A stretch of 64,000 bases of DNA from Desulfatitalea sp. UBA4791 (GTDB lineage Bacteria; Desulfobacterota; Desulfobacteria; Desulfobacterales; Desulfosarcinaceae): assembly GCA_002402905.1 (NCBI GenBank), contig DHGT01000018.1, positions 31,443-95,442 of the forward strand, given 5' to 3'. Below the pieces are notes generated by a model that was not told the origin of the DNA, made no database searches, and saw nothing but the letters and a program-made list of their open reading frames with translations. Shown one piece after another: positions 11,407 through 20,950 of the stretch (positions within the stretch are counted from its first letter, which is position 1; every line of letters begins with the position of its first letter). A program made the translations under genes and the position numbers.

Positions 11407-11816
11407 TGAACGCACTCCATTACAAAATCGTTTCTATTCCCCTTGGGACCCGTCCCGAGGGCTCTTTTATAGCGTGATGGTTTACGGCATTGCAGGCCGA
11501 ATCAGACAACTACGCCGAACGCTCAAAACCCGTGTCAAACCGCTCGAATAATCCTGTTAATCCGTCTACTTGGGTGTTTCGCCCCTCTTGGTGATGGTGG
11601 AACAGTTGATCGCTATGGAGGAATATGAAGTTACTTTGTCTTCGGAGAAAATTGCTTCCAAATTCTCTCCAACAGGGCGGGCTCCAACATACTGTCAAGC
11701 TGATTATATCAAGGCATTTCAGCTGTCAAGCATTTTTGGCAGGCCTGAAACGCTTGAATTATCAGACCTTCGTCACAAGATCCAGGCGTCTCCTTACATC
11801 AACGTGCCTTCTGATC
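11407..11816. other. Gene-free rho upstream region
   Basis: About 410 bases between the rho start and the adk terminator. Short frames exist on both strands but none has recognisable composition or a ribosome binding site. I interpret it as the rho promoter and leader, but no promoter could be fixed. Confidence 0.45.
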
Positions 11817-11851
11817 AAAACGCCCACAACACTCGCGGTGTCATGGGCGTT
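11817..11851 (-). terminator. Rho-independent terminator after adk
   Basis: Read on the minus strand, the stem AACGCCCATGACAC pairs with GTGTTGTGGGCGTT (two central mismatches) around a short loop, followed by a T run. It begins about 30 bases after the adk stop codon. Confidence 0.75.
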
Positions 11852-11882
11852 CGTGAATTGCCGTTTCAAAAAACAGATCGTT

Positions 11883-12996
<1,114 letters not shown>

Positions 12997-13203
12997 TTGA
13001 AGGAAATTACCGTACGGGTGCAAGATAACGACCTTGAAAAAGCCATGCGGATTTTAAAGAAAAAAATTCAGAACGACGGCCTTTTCAAGCGCTTGAAACT
13101 GAAGAAAAGTTATGAAAAACCAAGCGAGTACCGCCGTCGTAAAGAGCGCGAGGCGCTCAGGCGTCAGCGTATTGCCGCGGCACGCAGAAAACGCTTTCAG
13201 TAA
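12997..13203 (+). CDS. rpsU: 30S ribosomal protein S21
   Basis: Small basic ribosomal protein of 68 residues, needed for translation initiation on many mRNAs. The sequence KEITVRVQDNDLEKAMRILKK and the basic C-terminal RRRKEREALRRQR are typical. The start is a TTG, supported by GAAGGGGG eight to ten bases upstream; there is no nearby ATG in frame. It is followed by its own terminator, so it is a single-gene unit. Confidence 0.94.
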   Translation: MKEITVRVQDNDLEKAMRILKKKIQNDGLFKRLKLKKSYEKPSEYRRRKEREALRRQRIAAARRKRFQ

Positions 13204-13226
13204 AAAAACCGCAAGACTGAGGATTC

Positions 13227-13263
13227 AACCCGGCTGTCACGCGTGATGACGCCGGGTTTTTCT
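13227..13263 (+). terminator. Rho-independent terminator after rpsU
   Basis: The inverted repeat AACCCGGC / GCCGGGTT brackets a loop with partial internal pairing and is followed by TTTTTCT. It lies 23 bases after the rpsU stop codon. Confidence 0.85.
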
Positions 13264-13319
13264 ATTACCACCCATCGACATGCCCCATCTTCAAATCATA
13301 AGGAGTACGGGAGATCATC

Positions 13320-14639
13320 GTGGAAGATACCGCCTATCATAGCTGCTTGGAATCCATGTATCGGCTGCACCGGTTCGGCATCAAACTGGGCCTCGATACG
13401 ATCCGCGCCATGCTCTCCGCCCTGGACAATCCTCAAACCCATTTCAAAAGCATCCACATTGCCGGCACAAACGGCAAAGGATCCGTCGCCGCCATGCTTT
13501 CAGCCATACTGAACGCAGCGGGCTATAAGGTCGGCCGCTATACCTCGCCGCACCTCGAACGATTCAACGAACGGATCTGCATCGACGACCGCCCCATTGC
13601 CGACGACGAGGTGATCGCCGGTTGCCAACGGGTCATGGCCATCGATGGGTTGCCGCGGCAACCCACCTTTTTCGAATTTACCACAGCCATGGCCTTCGAT
13701 GCCTTTGCCCGCCACCAGGTCCAGTGGGCCGTCATTGAAACCGGCATGGGCGGACGCCTGGATGCCACCAATATTGTCCAACCCCGACTGGCCGTCATCA
13801 CCAACATATCTTTGGAACACAAACAGTATCTGGGCAAAACCCTCCCCCTGATCGCATACGAAAAAGCCGGCATCATCAAACCCGGCATCGCCGTGGTGAG
13901 CGGCGTGCGCCAGAAAAGCGCCCGGCAGGTCATCGAACAGCAGGCATCGGCCCAGCATGCCGAGCTCTCTTTGTGGGGGCGCGATTTCAGAACGCGACGC
14001 AGGCCGGATGCCGGATTCAACTATATCGGACTGGACCACCGATGGTCCGATATCCAACTGAAATTGACCGGAGAACACCAGGTCGAAAACGCGGCCCTGG
14101 TACTTGCCGGCTGCGAATTGCTGGTCAAAGGCAACCATGCGCAGATCACCGAAAGCGCCATCCGCAGTGGCCTGAGCAATGCCTCCTGGCCGGGACGCCT
14201 CGAAATCGCACGCGAAGCACCCTATTTGATCCTGGACGGTGCCCACAACCTCATGTCCGCGCGGGTGCTCGGCCGATATCTGACCCGGCATCTCGCCGAC
14301 CGCCACATCACCCTGGTCGTCGGCATACTCGATGACAAACCCTACCATTCCATTCTCAAGGATCTCATCACACCGTGCGAACGCGTGATCGTGACCCAAC
14401 CCAAAATCGACAGGGCCATTCCCGTCGAGCGCCTGGCAACCATCGCAAAGGCATTCAACCCCAATGTCACCGTTAAAAAAGACGTCGCGGAGGCGGTCCG
14501 CTTCGCCCTGGACACAACCGACCCACAGGATGCGATCTGCGTGGCGGGCTCGCTCTATGTCGTCGGGGAGGCCAAGACCGCATTGTCCAGGTTGAGCGGT
14601 GTTCAGGCAAAATCGCCGGCAGCGCAACCGACGCCTTGA
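13320..14639 (+). CDS. folC: Bifunctional folylpolyglutamate synthase/dihydrofolate synthase
   Basis: Mur-ligase-family enzyme adding glutamate to dihydropteroate or folates. The 439-residue product has the ATP-binding loop HIAGTNGKGSVAAML, the following SPHLERFNERI block, TGMGGRLDATN, and the C-terminal DGAHNLMSA motif. The start is GTG at 13320. GGGAG lies six bases upstream and AAGGAG further upstream. It is a monocistronic gene followed by tRNA-Arg. Confidence 0.95.
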   Translation: MEDTAYHSCLESMYRLHRFGIKLGLDTIRAMLSALDNPQTHFKSIHIAGTNGKGSVAAMLSAILNAAGYKVGRYTSPHLERFNERICIDDRPIADDEVIAGCQRVMAIDGLPRQPTFFEFTTAMAFDAFARHQVQWAVIETGMGGRLDATNIVQPRLAVITNISLEHKQYLGKTLPLIAYEKAGIIKPGIAVVSGVRQKSARQVIEQQASAQHAELSLWGRDFRTRRRPDAGFNYIGLDHRWSDIQLKLTGEHQVENAALVLAGCELLVKGNHAQITESAIRSGLSNASWPGRLEIAREAPYLILDGAHNLMSARVLGRYLTRHLADRHITLVVGILDDKPYHSILKDLITPCERVIVTQPKIDRAIPVERLATIAKAFNPNVTVKKDVAEAVRFALDTTDPQDAICVAGSLYVVGEAKTALSRLSGVQAKSPAAQPTP

Positions 14640-14678
14640 CTTAACCGGACAGATCCATTATTCTCCGCGATCGATAAA

Positions 14679-14754
14679 GCGCCCGTAGCTCAGTGGATAG
14701 AGCACCAGCCTCCGGAGCTGGGAGTCGTTGGTTCGATCCCAACCGGGCGTACCA
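14679..14754 (+). tRNA. tRNA-Arg (anticodon CCG)
   Basis: A 76-base cloverleaf with the CCA end encoded. The acceptor stem GCGCCCG pairs with CGGGCGT (terminal G-T wobble), the D arm contains AGCTCAGTGGATAGAGC, and the anticodon stem CCAGC/GCTGG encloses CTCCGGA, giving CCG. The T arm contains GGTTCGATCCC. It lies 39 bases after folC and marks the change from housekeeping to accessory genes. Confidence 0.97.
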
Positions 14755-14764
14755 CCAATAAAAA

Positions 14765-14805
14765 CAAGGGCTTGGATGGTTTTTCCAGGCCCTTGCATTT
14801 TTCCC
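14765..14805 (+). terminator. Probable terminator after tRNA-Arg
   Basis: CAAGGGCTTGG pairs with CCAGGCCCTTG with one mismatch around a T-rich loop, followed by CATTTTT. It starts ten bases after the tRNA. Confidence 0.7.
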
Positions 14806-14975
14806 CATTTTTAATTTTCCAACCCTATGCCCAACCATCGACCCAATAGAATCCCGCCCTCGACCTTGAAAAGCTTCACTGCCCAAGCCGCCTGACAACA
14901 ATTGTCAAATTACCGCCGATTTTTGTCAGTCAGCGTCTCAAATGGCCTGCAATTCAATCTCGATGGATTCATGAA

Positions 14976-15193
14976 AAGTACGGAATTCGTTTTTACCGTT
15001 ATCCCTGCGAAAGCCTGATTGCGCAACCCCGTCATCCCGGCGAAAGCCGGACTCCGCAAGCCGCGTCATCCCGGCGAAAGCCGGGATCCAGTATTTTCAA
15101 TAGGTTCTGGATGCCGGATCAAAGCCTGCCCCGGACCACGATCCGGAATCCGGCATGCCGCCTCTGCGGCTTTTTACGGTACCGTCAACCTTA
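14976..15193. repeat. Compound palindromic repeat
   Basis: The CCCGGCGAAAGCCGG palindrome is repeated in tandem, followed by a full reverse copy. Confidence 0.85.
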
Positions 15194-15221
15194 TGTTATT
15201 GTTTTTTTGCACTTTGTTTAT

Positions 15222-15238
15222 TGGCATGGAAGATGCTG
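15222..15238 (+). promoter_or_regulatory. Sigma-54 promoter candidate
   Basis: TTGGCATGGAAGATGCT has the invariant GG-N10-GC spacing of RpoN promoters, with a good -24 box (TGGCATG) and a weaker -12 box (ATGCT). It lies about 115 bases before the glycosidase start. Confidence 0.5.
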
Positions 15239-15352
15239 GGAATAGCTCAGAAGGCCCGGAGGAGAGATAAGAGACTTTATCGGTTCGGGGCTGACATTTG
15301 ATCTGCTTGGCTCAGCTGGATCGACCGATAGCCATAACGGGAGTTAATCGAT

Positions 15353-16960
15353 TTGGTCGCTTTTGCCCGGACAAAATCACTATCCATCACCTTCGCTCTT
15401 GTTTCCCTTTTGATTTGGGCTTGTGCCTGGCCATGCCATGCGGACCAAATCCCTGCCCAACAGCCGCCACCGGTCCCGGAGGCGGCGACTGGACCAGAAC
15501 AAGAACCGGAACAAGAAACGCAACACGAGATTGATGTTCAGGACACACCGGTCATGGACCAACAGACGGTCCGGGTCACAATCCAACGTCGGGATGAGGG
15601 TTTCACTCTCTATCGCGGCGGCGAACCCTACTACATCAAAGGCATCGGCGGCAGCCGCTTTCTGGAAAATGCCGCGGCCGCGGGGGCTAATTCGGTGCGC
15701 ACCTGGGACGCCGGCGATGCGGACGAAGTGCTGGAACGCGCCCACACACTGGGTATGACCGTCATGCTCGGCATCTGGCTCTCCCACGACCCGGCGGACT
15801 ATGACGACCCTTCCTATCGCCAGATGAAAATCGACCAGGTGCAAGGCCTGGTGCAACGCCATCGCAACCATCCGGCGCTGCTCACGTGGGCTTTGGGCAA
15901 CGAGATCAACCTGGAGGGCGCCGACACCGAGTCGGCCTGGCGATTCGTCGATGACCTGGCCCGCCTCATCCGGCAGCACGACGATGCCCACCCGGTGGTT
16001 TCGGTCATCGCCTGCAATCCGGACACCCTGGAAAACATCGCCATTTTCGCACCGGCCCTGGATGCCGTGGGCATCAATGCCTACGGAACCCTGGCCGACA
16101 TCCGGGCCATGGTGGACAGCTCCCCTTACACGGGGCCCTACATGATCACCGAATGGGGCGTCAAAGGCCACTGGGAGGCCCAGCACACCGCCTGGGGCCG
16201 ACCCCTTGAGCCCACCAGCGCGTGGAAGGCCGATTTCCAGCTGGCCGGCTACGAACGCGACATCCTGGCCAACCGGGACCGGTGCATCGGCGCCTACGTC
16301 TTTCTCTGGGGCCAAAAACAGGAACGCACCCCCACCTGGTACAGCATGATCCTGGAAGAGCTGCCCGGCATCGCCCAGGCCGGCCTGTTCAGCCCCGCGG
16401 TCGACGCCATGCACTACAACTGGACCGGCTCCTGGCCGGCCAACCGCGCTCCCGAGGTGCTCGACATGCTGATCAACGGCATTCCGGCCGAACAGGGCGT
16501 CGTCGTTGCCCCCGGAGAAGCGTTGAGCTCATGGGTCAACGCCAGCGATCCGGAAGCCGATCGCCTGACCTATGTGTGGGAGCTGCTCGAAGAGCCCTCG
16601 GTGTTGGGCAACGGCGGCTCGTTTGAACCCCGGCCGGCCAGCCTGGCCCGCATCACCCAGGACCAGTCGCCGGAGCTCAACCTCTCGGCGCCCCTGTCGG
16701 CCGGTGAATATCGTCTCTTCGTCTACGTCCTGGACAACAACGGCCACGCGGCCACGGCCAACATCCCTTTCCAGGTGCGCCCAACAAAAGAAGGGGACGC
16801 CCTTCATATTTCCATATTCAATAGTTCTGAAAGAACCAATCCCTCCTCTTTTGCAATGGATTGGCCCTTCTTGACTGCAGCACTGACCGTCGAAACCGCG
16901 ATTTTCAACTTCTCCCCGACCTCAGTCATGGACATTCCCAGTTCACGCACAGCCCAGTAG
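15353..16960 (+). CDS. Exported GH2-like TIM-barrel glycoside hydrolase, 3' end altered by insertion
   Basis: The N-terminus has a signal peptide (SLSITFALVSLLIWACAWPCHA), then a Pro/Glu-rich linker. The catalytic region resembles GH2-type TIM barrels: LTWALGNEINLEG supplies the likely acid/base Glu and YMITEWGVKGHWE the likely nucleophile Glu. A PKD/cadherin-like domain (NASDPEADRLTYVWELLE) follows. The substrate cannot be told from sequence. Native coding runs to about residue 480. The last 55 residues are encoded by the inserted RAYT element, whose left end starts at 16792, so the true C-terminus has been replaced. The start is a TTG with GGGAG nine bases upstream. A sigma-54 candidate precedes it. 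Confidence 0.75.
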   Translation: MVAFARTKSLSITFALVSLLIWACAWPCHADQIPAQQPPPVPEAATGPEQEPEQETQHEIDVQDTPVMDQQTVRVTIQRRDEGFTLYRGGEPYYIKGIGGSRFLENAAAAGANSVRTWDAGDADEVLERAHTLGMTVMLGIWLSHDPADYDDPSYRQMKIDQVQGLVQRHRNHPALLTWALGNEINLEGADTESAWRFVDDLARLIRQHDDAHPVVSVIACNPDTLENIAIFAPALDAVGINAYGTLADIRAMVDSSPYTGPYMITEWGVKGHWEAQHTAWGRPLEPTSAWKADFQLAGYERDILANRDRCIGAYVFLWGQKQERTPTWYSMILEELPGIAQAGLFSPAVDAMHYNWTGSWPANRAPEVLDMLINGIPAEQGVVVAPGEALSSWVNASDPEADRLTYVWELLEEPSVLGNGGSFEPRPASLARITQDQSPELNLSAPLSAGEYRLFVYVLDNNGHAATANIPFQVRPTKEGDALHISIFNSSERTNPSSFAMDWPFLTAALTVETAIFNFSPTSVMDIPSSRTAQ

Positions 16961-17886
16961 CAGATGAGCGCTCTGGCTTTTACAACTCTTCTCGCCTTAG
17001 AAGGCCCAACAAGCTCTTGGGGTGAAATCGGCACCACTTTCGACACAGCGTCTGCAAGATCTTTAAACTCAATCCCCTTGGAAGCCAATACGTATCGATG
17101 CCGCATTCGTTGCTGAGCTTCCACAAGCACTGTTTCTACAAAATCGCCATCCCCCAGGATGCGCTCGTCACTTTTTTGGAAATCACCAACCCTACGCATT
17201 GCACAAACAACATCCCATCCGCCTGCGCTGCGGACCAAACCACCCCCAACCAATTCCGGCTGCCGTCCCAAGGAAATCCCCTGAATCAAATAGTTTCGAT
17301 AGCCCAAGCGAGCTCGAGCAAGCCGGTCATCAAAGATAGATAAGACCTCCGAAACTGCCTGCCAGTCATTGCTCATTTTTCCTGCAACACAGCTGTGTCC
17401 TGAAAACCGATACCGATCCAGTTCATCCATATTTTTCACCAATCCAGCCCTTAACGGATTCAAATGGATGTAGCGGACCAACTCTTTTAAGTAAGTATCC
17501 TTCTGGCACAGAATCGATTTGTACCTGTTTTGAAAGAGGTGGCCGCTACGGTCGTGGCGACGGTTATGTCCAACAGCATAGCCCGTCAGCAGGCGACGCA
17601 TGACAGTGGACACGGGGGCAGCGCCGGTCTGAAGCAGTAGATGAAAATGATTAGGGATCAGGGCCCAGGCAAAACACCGAGTTTCGGTTTCTGTCACAAC
17701 TTTGCCAAGCCGATGGACGAAATCGTCGCGATCCTGATCGTCGCGAAATATGATTCCGCGCTCAATTCCCCTCGCGATAATGTGATGTATGGCTCCCGGG
17801 GCATCTATTCTGGCTTTTCTTGGCATGCCGTATCAATAGCACTGTGTGAAAGTGTTGTAAATATAGAAATATGAAGGGCGTCCCCT
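16792..17886. mobile_element. Y1-transposase (RAYT-type) element with 21-bp inverted ends
   Basis: The element is bounded by a perfect 21-bp inverted repeat. The left end (16792-16812) starts AGGGGACGCCCTTCATATTT and the right end (17866-17886) ends with its reverse complement. The match extends to 26 of 27 bases with one mismatch. The 1,095-base unit holds one transposase gene and nothing else. The left end lies inside the 3' part of the glycosidase frame. No obvious target duplication flanks it, as expected for HUH (Y1) single-strand transposition. Confidence 0.85.
16804..17826 (-). CDS. REP-associated tyrosine (Y1/HUH) transposase
   Basis: Single-strand DNA transposase of the IS200-like/RAYT superfamily. 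The 340-residue product has the metal-binding HUH motif in ALIPNHFHLLL (residues 59-62) and the catalytic-tyrosine helix region YLKELVRYIHLNPLRAGLV (around residues 112-130). The C-terminal third (LGMSMTEVGEKLKIAVSTVS) is a helix-turn-helix of the type seen in long RAYT proteins. The frame is intact. The gene nearly fills the element and its 3' end enters the left inverted repeat, so the element is probably complete. Confidence 0.9.
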   Translation of the reverse strand: MPRKARIDAPGAIHHIIARGIERGIIFRDDQDRDDFVHRLGKVVTETETRCFAWALIPNHFHLLLQTGAAPVSTVMRRLLTGYAVGHNRRHDRSGHLFQNRYKSILCQKDTYLKELVRYIHLNPLRAGLVKNMDELDRYRFSGHSCVAGKMSNDWQAVSEVLSIFDDRLARARLGYRNYLIQGISLGRQPELVGGGLVRSAGGWDVVCAMRRVGDFQKSDERILGDGDFVETVLVEAQQRMRHRYVLASKGIEFKDLADAVSKVVPISPQELVGPSKARRVVKARALICYWAVRELGMSMTEVGEKLKIAVSTVSAAVKKGQSIAKEEGLVLSELLNMEI

Positions 17887-18048
17887 CTATTGGTTCGAAT
17901 TTTTCCCTCGGATGTGCAGTTTTGGGGCATTCGGCTTTGGCAAGTCATACGGGACATCTACTTGCATAGGACCCAATAAGTCGACATTTACTATCATATC
18001 TGGGAATTAGATATTAGACTCGGATAGCTTATTGGGGACAGGCAAAAG

Positions 18049-18065
18049 GGGCATTCAAATTGCTG
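18049..18065 (+). promoter_or_regulatory. Sigma-54 promoter candidate
   Basis: GGGGCATTCAAATTGCTG gives GG-N10-GC spacing with a perfect TTGCT -12 box and a GGGCAT -24 box. It lies about 65 bases before the start of the golvesin-like gene. Confidence 0.5.
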
Positions 18066-18127
18066 AGAGAGGATGCGTAGCAAGCGTTGAACAGCCTTAA
18101 AACCCCGAAACCTAACTGAATGGAAAA

Positions 18128-19804
18128 ATGAAGCCACAAAAATTATCTTTAACCCCACTCACAGCAGTAATTGCCCTTTTTATCATCTTAATCGCATATT
18201 CATCAGTGGCCGGCGCAGCACAAGTCACGCTTGCATGGGATTCAAACAATCCGACACCCGACGGCTACAGAGTCTACCGCCGTGCGGAAGGAGGGAGTTA
18301 CAATTACAGCTCGCCCTCCTGGACCGGGGCCGCCACTACGGCAACCCTCGCCAACCTGGCAGACAACACCACCTACTACTGCGTCGTGCGCGCCTATGTC
18401 GGCAGCCAGGAAAGCGGCAATTCCAACGAGGTCAAAATCAGCCCCCAGACCTCGAGTACGTCCTCATCCGGCACCACTTCCTCCTCAACCACCACCGTCA
18501 CATTGGACAACGGTTCCAGCCGCACGTCCGCGACCGGCAGCTGGCCCGTGTCTGGCGGAACTAGCCCGTATGGAGCCAACTCGCTGTACAGCAAGGAGTC
18601 CGGCGCCAGGTACACTTTCGCCCCCCAGTCGTCGGGCCGCTGCCAGGTGCGCCTGTGGTGGACGGATTACAGCTCGCGCTGCGGCAACGTGCCCGTTTAC
18701 ATTTACGACGGCAGCAGCCGCATCGATACCGTGTACGTGGATCAGCGTCAAAACGGCGGCCGTTGGAACACCCTGGGAGAATACACCTTTTCCGGATCGC
18801 CCCGCGTGGTGATCGCCGCCAGCGGCTCGAGCTGCAGCACCTGTGCCGATGCGGCCCAGTTCGCTTACACAACGACCGCGAGTGGCACCACGAGTTCGAC
18901 GACATCCACCAGCACCTCGACCACCAACACCTCTTCAAGCAGCACAACCAGCAATACGTCCAGCAGCACCTCGTCGAGCACCTCCGGCACCACCTCCGGT
19001 TCTACCAGTACCACTTCCAACAACAGTGCAGTCATCGTTCTCGACGACGGCAAGACGGGCACCACCGCATCGGGTAGCTGGAAGGTCTCCGGCGGGACCA
19101 ATCCCTACGGTTCCCAGTCCCTGTACAGCAAAGATACCAGCGGCCGCTACACCTTCTCATCCGAACTTTCAGGGCGCTACGAGGTCTCCCTCTGGTGGAC
19201 CGAGTACTCCTCTCGCTGCGGCAGCGTACCGGTCTATATTTATGACGACAACGCACTGCTGAAAACGATCTACGTGGATCAACGCGAGAATGGCGGCCTC
19301 TGGAACGTTCTGGGCAGCTTCGAATTCTCCGGCGTGGCCAGGGTCGTGGTCGCCTCCCGCGACAGCAGTTGCAGCACCTGCGCCGACGCCGCCGAGTTCA
19401 GCCTCGACATCGATGATGACGACTCGCTTCGCGTCATCGATGACGGCGAAAGGGGCACCCTGGAGGTCGGCAAGTGGTCCGTATCCGGTGGGACCGGTGC
19501 CTACGGCTCCCAATCCCTGTACAGCAAAGATACCAGCGGAAAATACAGCTACTCGGCCCAGCTTTCAGGCAACTACAAGGTCTCCCTGTGGTGGTCCGCT
19601 TATTCCTCGCGCTGCGGCAGCGTACCGGTCAACGTCTACAACGGCAGCACGAAGGTTGGCACCGTCTATGTCAACCAGCGTCAAAACGGTGGGAAGTGGA
19701 ACTCCCTGGGCAGATACAATTTTACGGGATCGGCCCGGGTAGAAGTGGTATCCCGTGACAGCAGCTGCAGCACCTGCGCAGATGCAGTACAGTATGTAAA
19801 GTAG
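18128..19804 (+). CDS. Secreted FN3 plus triple golvesin/Xly-type CBD-like protein
   Basis: The 558-residue exported protein has a signal peptide ending near AGAAQ (residue 33) and a fibronectin type III domain at about residues 33-105 (VTLAWDSNN, DGYRVYRR, YYCVVRAY). Three repeats of about 120 residues follow, resembling the golvesin/xanthan-lyase C-terminal CBD-like domain (YVDQRQNGGRWNTLGEYTFSG). Ser/Thr-rich linkers separate them. Each repeat keeps paired cysteines (YSSRCG and SSCSTCADA), suggesting disulfides. No catalytic domain is visible, so it is probably an adhesin or matrix polysaccharide binder. A strong terminator follows. Confidence 0.8.
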   Translation: MKPQKLSLTPLTAVIALFIILIAYSSVAGAAQVTLAWDSNNPTPDGYRVYRRAEGGSYNYSSPSWTGAATTATLANLADNTTYYCVVRAYVGSQESGNSNEVKISPQTSSTSSSGTTSSSTTTVTLDNGSSRTSATGSWPVSGGTSPYGANSLYSKESGARYTFAPQSSGRCQVRLWWTDYSSRCGNVPVYIYDGSSRIDTVYVDQRQNGGRWNTLGEYTFSGSPRVVIAASGSSCSTCADAAQFAYTTTASGTTSSTTSTSTSTTNTSSSSTTSNTSSSTSSSTSGTTSGSTSTTSNNSAVIVLDDGKTGTTASGSWKVSGGTNPYGSQSLYSKDTSGRYTFSSELSGRYEVSLWWTEYSSRCGSVPVYIYDDNALLKTIYVDQRENGGLWNVLGSFEFSGVARVVVASRDSSCSTCADAAEFSLDIDDDDSLRVIDDGERGTLEVGKWSVSGGTGAYGSQSLYSKDTSGKYSYSAQLSGNYKVSLWWSAYSSRCGSVPVNVYNGSTKVGTVYVNQRQNGGKWNSLGRYNFTGSARVEVVSRDSSCSTCADAVQYVK

Positions 19805-19817
19805 AATTCAAAAAACC

Positions 19818-19870
19818 AACTCCCCGTTTTTCAAACGATTCACACCATTTGAAAACGGGGAGTTTTCTTT
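19818..19870. terminator. Strong bidirectional terminator
   Basis: AACTCCCCGTTTTTCAAA pairs with TTTGAAAACGGGGAGTT around a 12-base loop, followed by TTTCTTT. It sits between the convergent golvesin-like and YdcF-like genes and can serve both. Confidence 0.9.
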
Positions 19871-19876
19871 AACCTC

Positions 19877-20500
19877 TTAAGAAAGATCCCGCCCAAGCAG
19901 ATACCGCCCCACCTCCTCGAACGAAGCCAGATCGCCTTTGCCTTGGTAAGCTTCAATCCGCCGCATCTCCTCATGGATCAGATCGATCCGCTTGGCCTGC
20001 AGCATGCCTTGTGAGTGCACCGCCGCCTCGTGCCAAGGCAGGGCGACGCCCGGGAAACTATATATATTGATCTCCGGCCACCCCCATATCGCCACGCTGG
20101 CCGCCGTCATCAAGGCCCTGAGCTGATGAAACGGGGAGGAAACGATCATGATTGTCTTATAATCCTGCAACCTGGCAAACGATATCAGCGCCCTGGACTC
20201 GATGAGGGTGTGGAGCATCCCGACCGCGCCGACCGGCACCCGCCCCACAACATCGCCATCGATCCCAATCCCTGCCAGTTCCCTCTTCCAGTCCGCGAAT
20301 CCAGGATAGCCGCTCACCGGCGGCGCATCGCAAATCAGTATACGCTTTGCCAGCCCTTCACGAACGATCGACTGCGCCGCTCCAAACACCGAAGCCTGAT
20401 TGTCCTGCGTCTGGCAATAGAGATAAGCTGCGTCCACCGGCGGTGCCGGTCGCTGATCGCAAAGCGCCCAAACGAGCAGTTCCATCAATTTGTCTGTCAT
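19877..20500 (-). CDS. YdcF/SanA-like DUF218 family protein
   Basis: The 207-residue protein resembles DUF218 proteins: an N-terminal block with DAAYLYCQTQDNQ, the central RILICDAPPVSGYPG, and the signature MIVSSPFHQLRA, which corresponds to the 'TSxFHxxRA' block of the family. DUF218 proteins are linked to envelope or undecaprenyl-related functions, but their activity is generally unproven. The start at 20500 is chosen for the GGAG eight bases upstream. An upstream in-frame extension lacks support. No membrane anchor is visible. Confidence 0.6.
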   Translation of the reverse strand: MTDKLMELLVWALCDQRPAPPVDAAYLYCQTQDNQASVFGAAQSIVREGLAKRILICDAPPVSGYPGFADWKRELAGIGIDGDVVGRVPVGAVGMLHTLIESRALISFARLQDYKTIMIVSSPFHQLRALMTAASVAIWGWPEINIYSFPGVALPWHEAAVHSQGMLQAKRIDLIHEEMRRIEAYQGKGDLASFEEVGRYLLGRDLS

Positions 20501-20950
20501 TCTCACAACTCCGTTACCATGACAGTGCACTCCAAAAAACCACCTGGCAGATTCCAAAAATCAACCCGTCACACGCGACGACATCCTGCAACCATATGAT
20601 TTTCAAACCTTCCCCGCATGTCTATCCCCTCTTCCCTCTTGAAGAAAACGAGAAAATGCCGTATAAGAGATTTATAAATGGCGAACTCGTCAAAAGGTCT
20701 AAAGTCGTCATGCAGAAGAACGCCGGCATCCAGGCCATTTTTGAAAACACTGGGCCCGGCTTTCTCCGGGATGACGGTAAAACATGATTCCAGGCTTTTA
20801 ACAAAGCCACCAGAAATATTTAAAACACAATTTACAACAATCACATCCGGTTCAAGCTCAATTTCGGCGACGACTTCAACGTGCATTCTGCAAACTGGCC
20901 CAAATTCCCCGGCGCACCGTCATCCCCGATTGCCAATTAGGAGATCGCCA
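20501..20950. other. Gene-free stretch upstream of the OmpA-like lipoprotein
   Basis: It contains a palindromic repeat (20688-20805). The lipoprotein frame stays open through the repeat, but that extension is repeat-derived. No sigma-54 motif was found. Confidence 0.5.
20688..20805. repeat. Palindromic intergenic repeat
   Basis: Diverged full copy upstream of the OmpA-like gene. Confidence 0.8.

Larger units (their letters stand above)
14806..15352. other. Gene-free stretch between tRNA-Arg and the glycosidase gene
   Basis: It holds a long compound palindromic repeat (about 14976-15193) and a sigma-54 promoter candidate (15222-15238). No direct repeat of the tRNA 3' end was noticed here. 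Confidence 0.5.

Noticed and set aside
14641..14901. Minus-strand frame over the tRNA containing ARLGSNQRLPAPEAG
   Set aside because: This peptide is the well-known antisense translation of a tRNA gene, not a protein.
18041..18127. A second riboswitch ahead of the golvesin-like gene
   Set aside because: No conserved GEMM core or P2/P3 helices could be found there.
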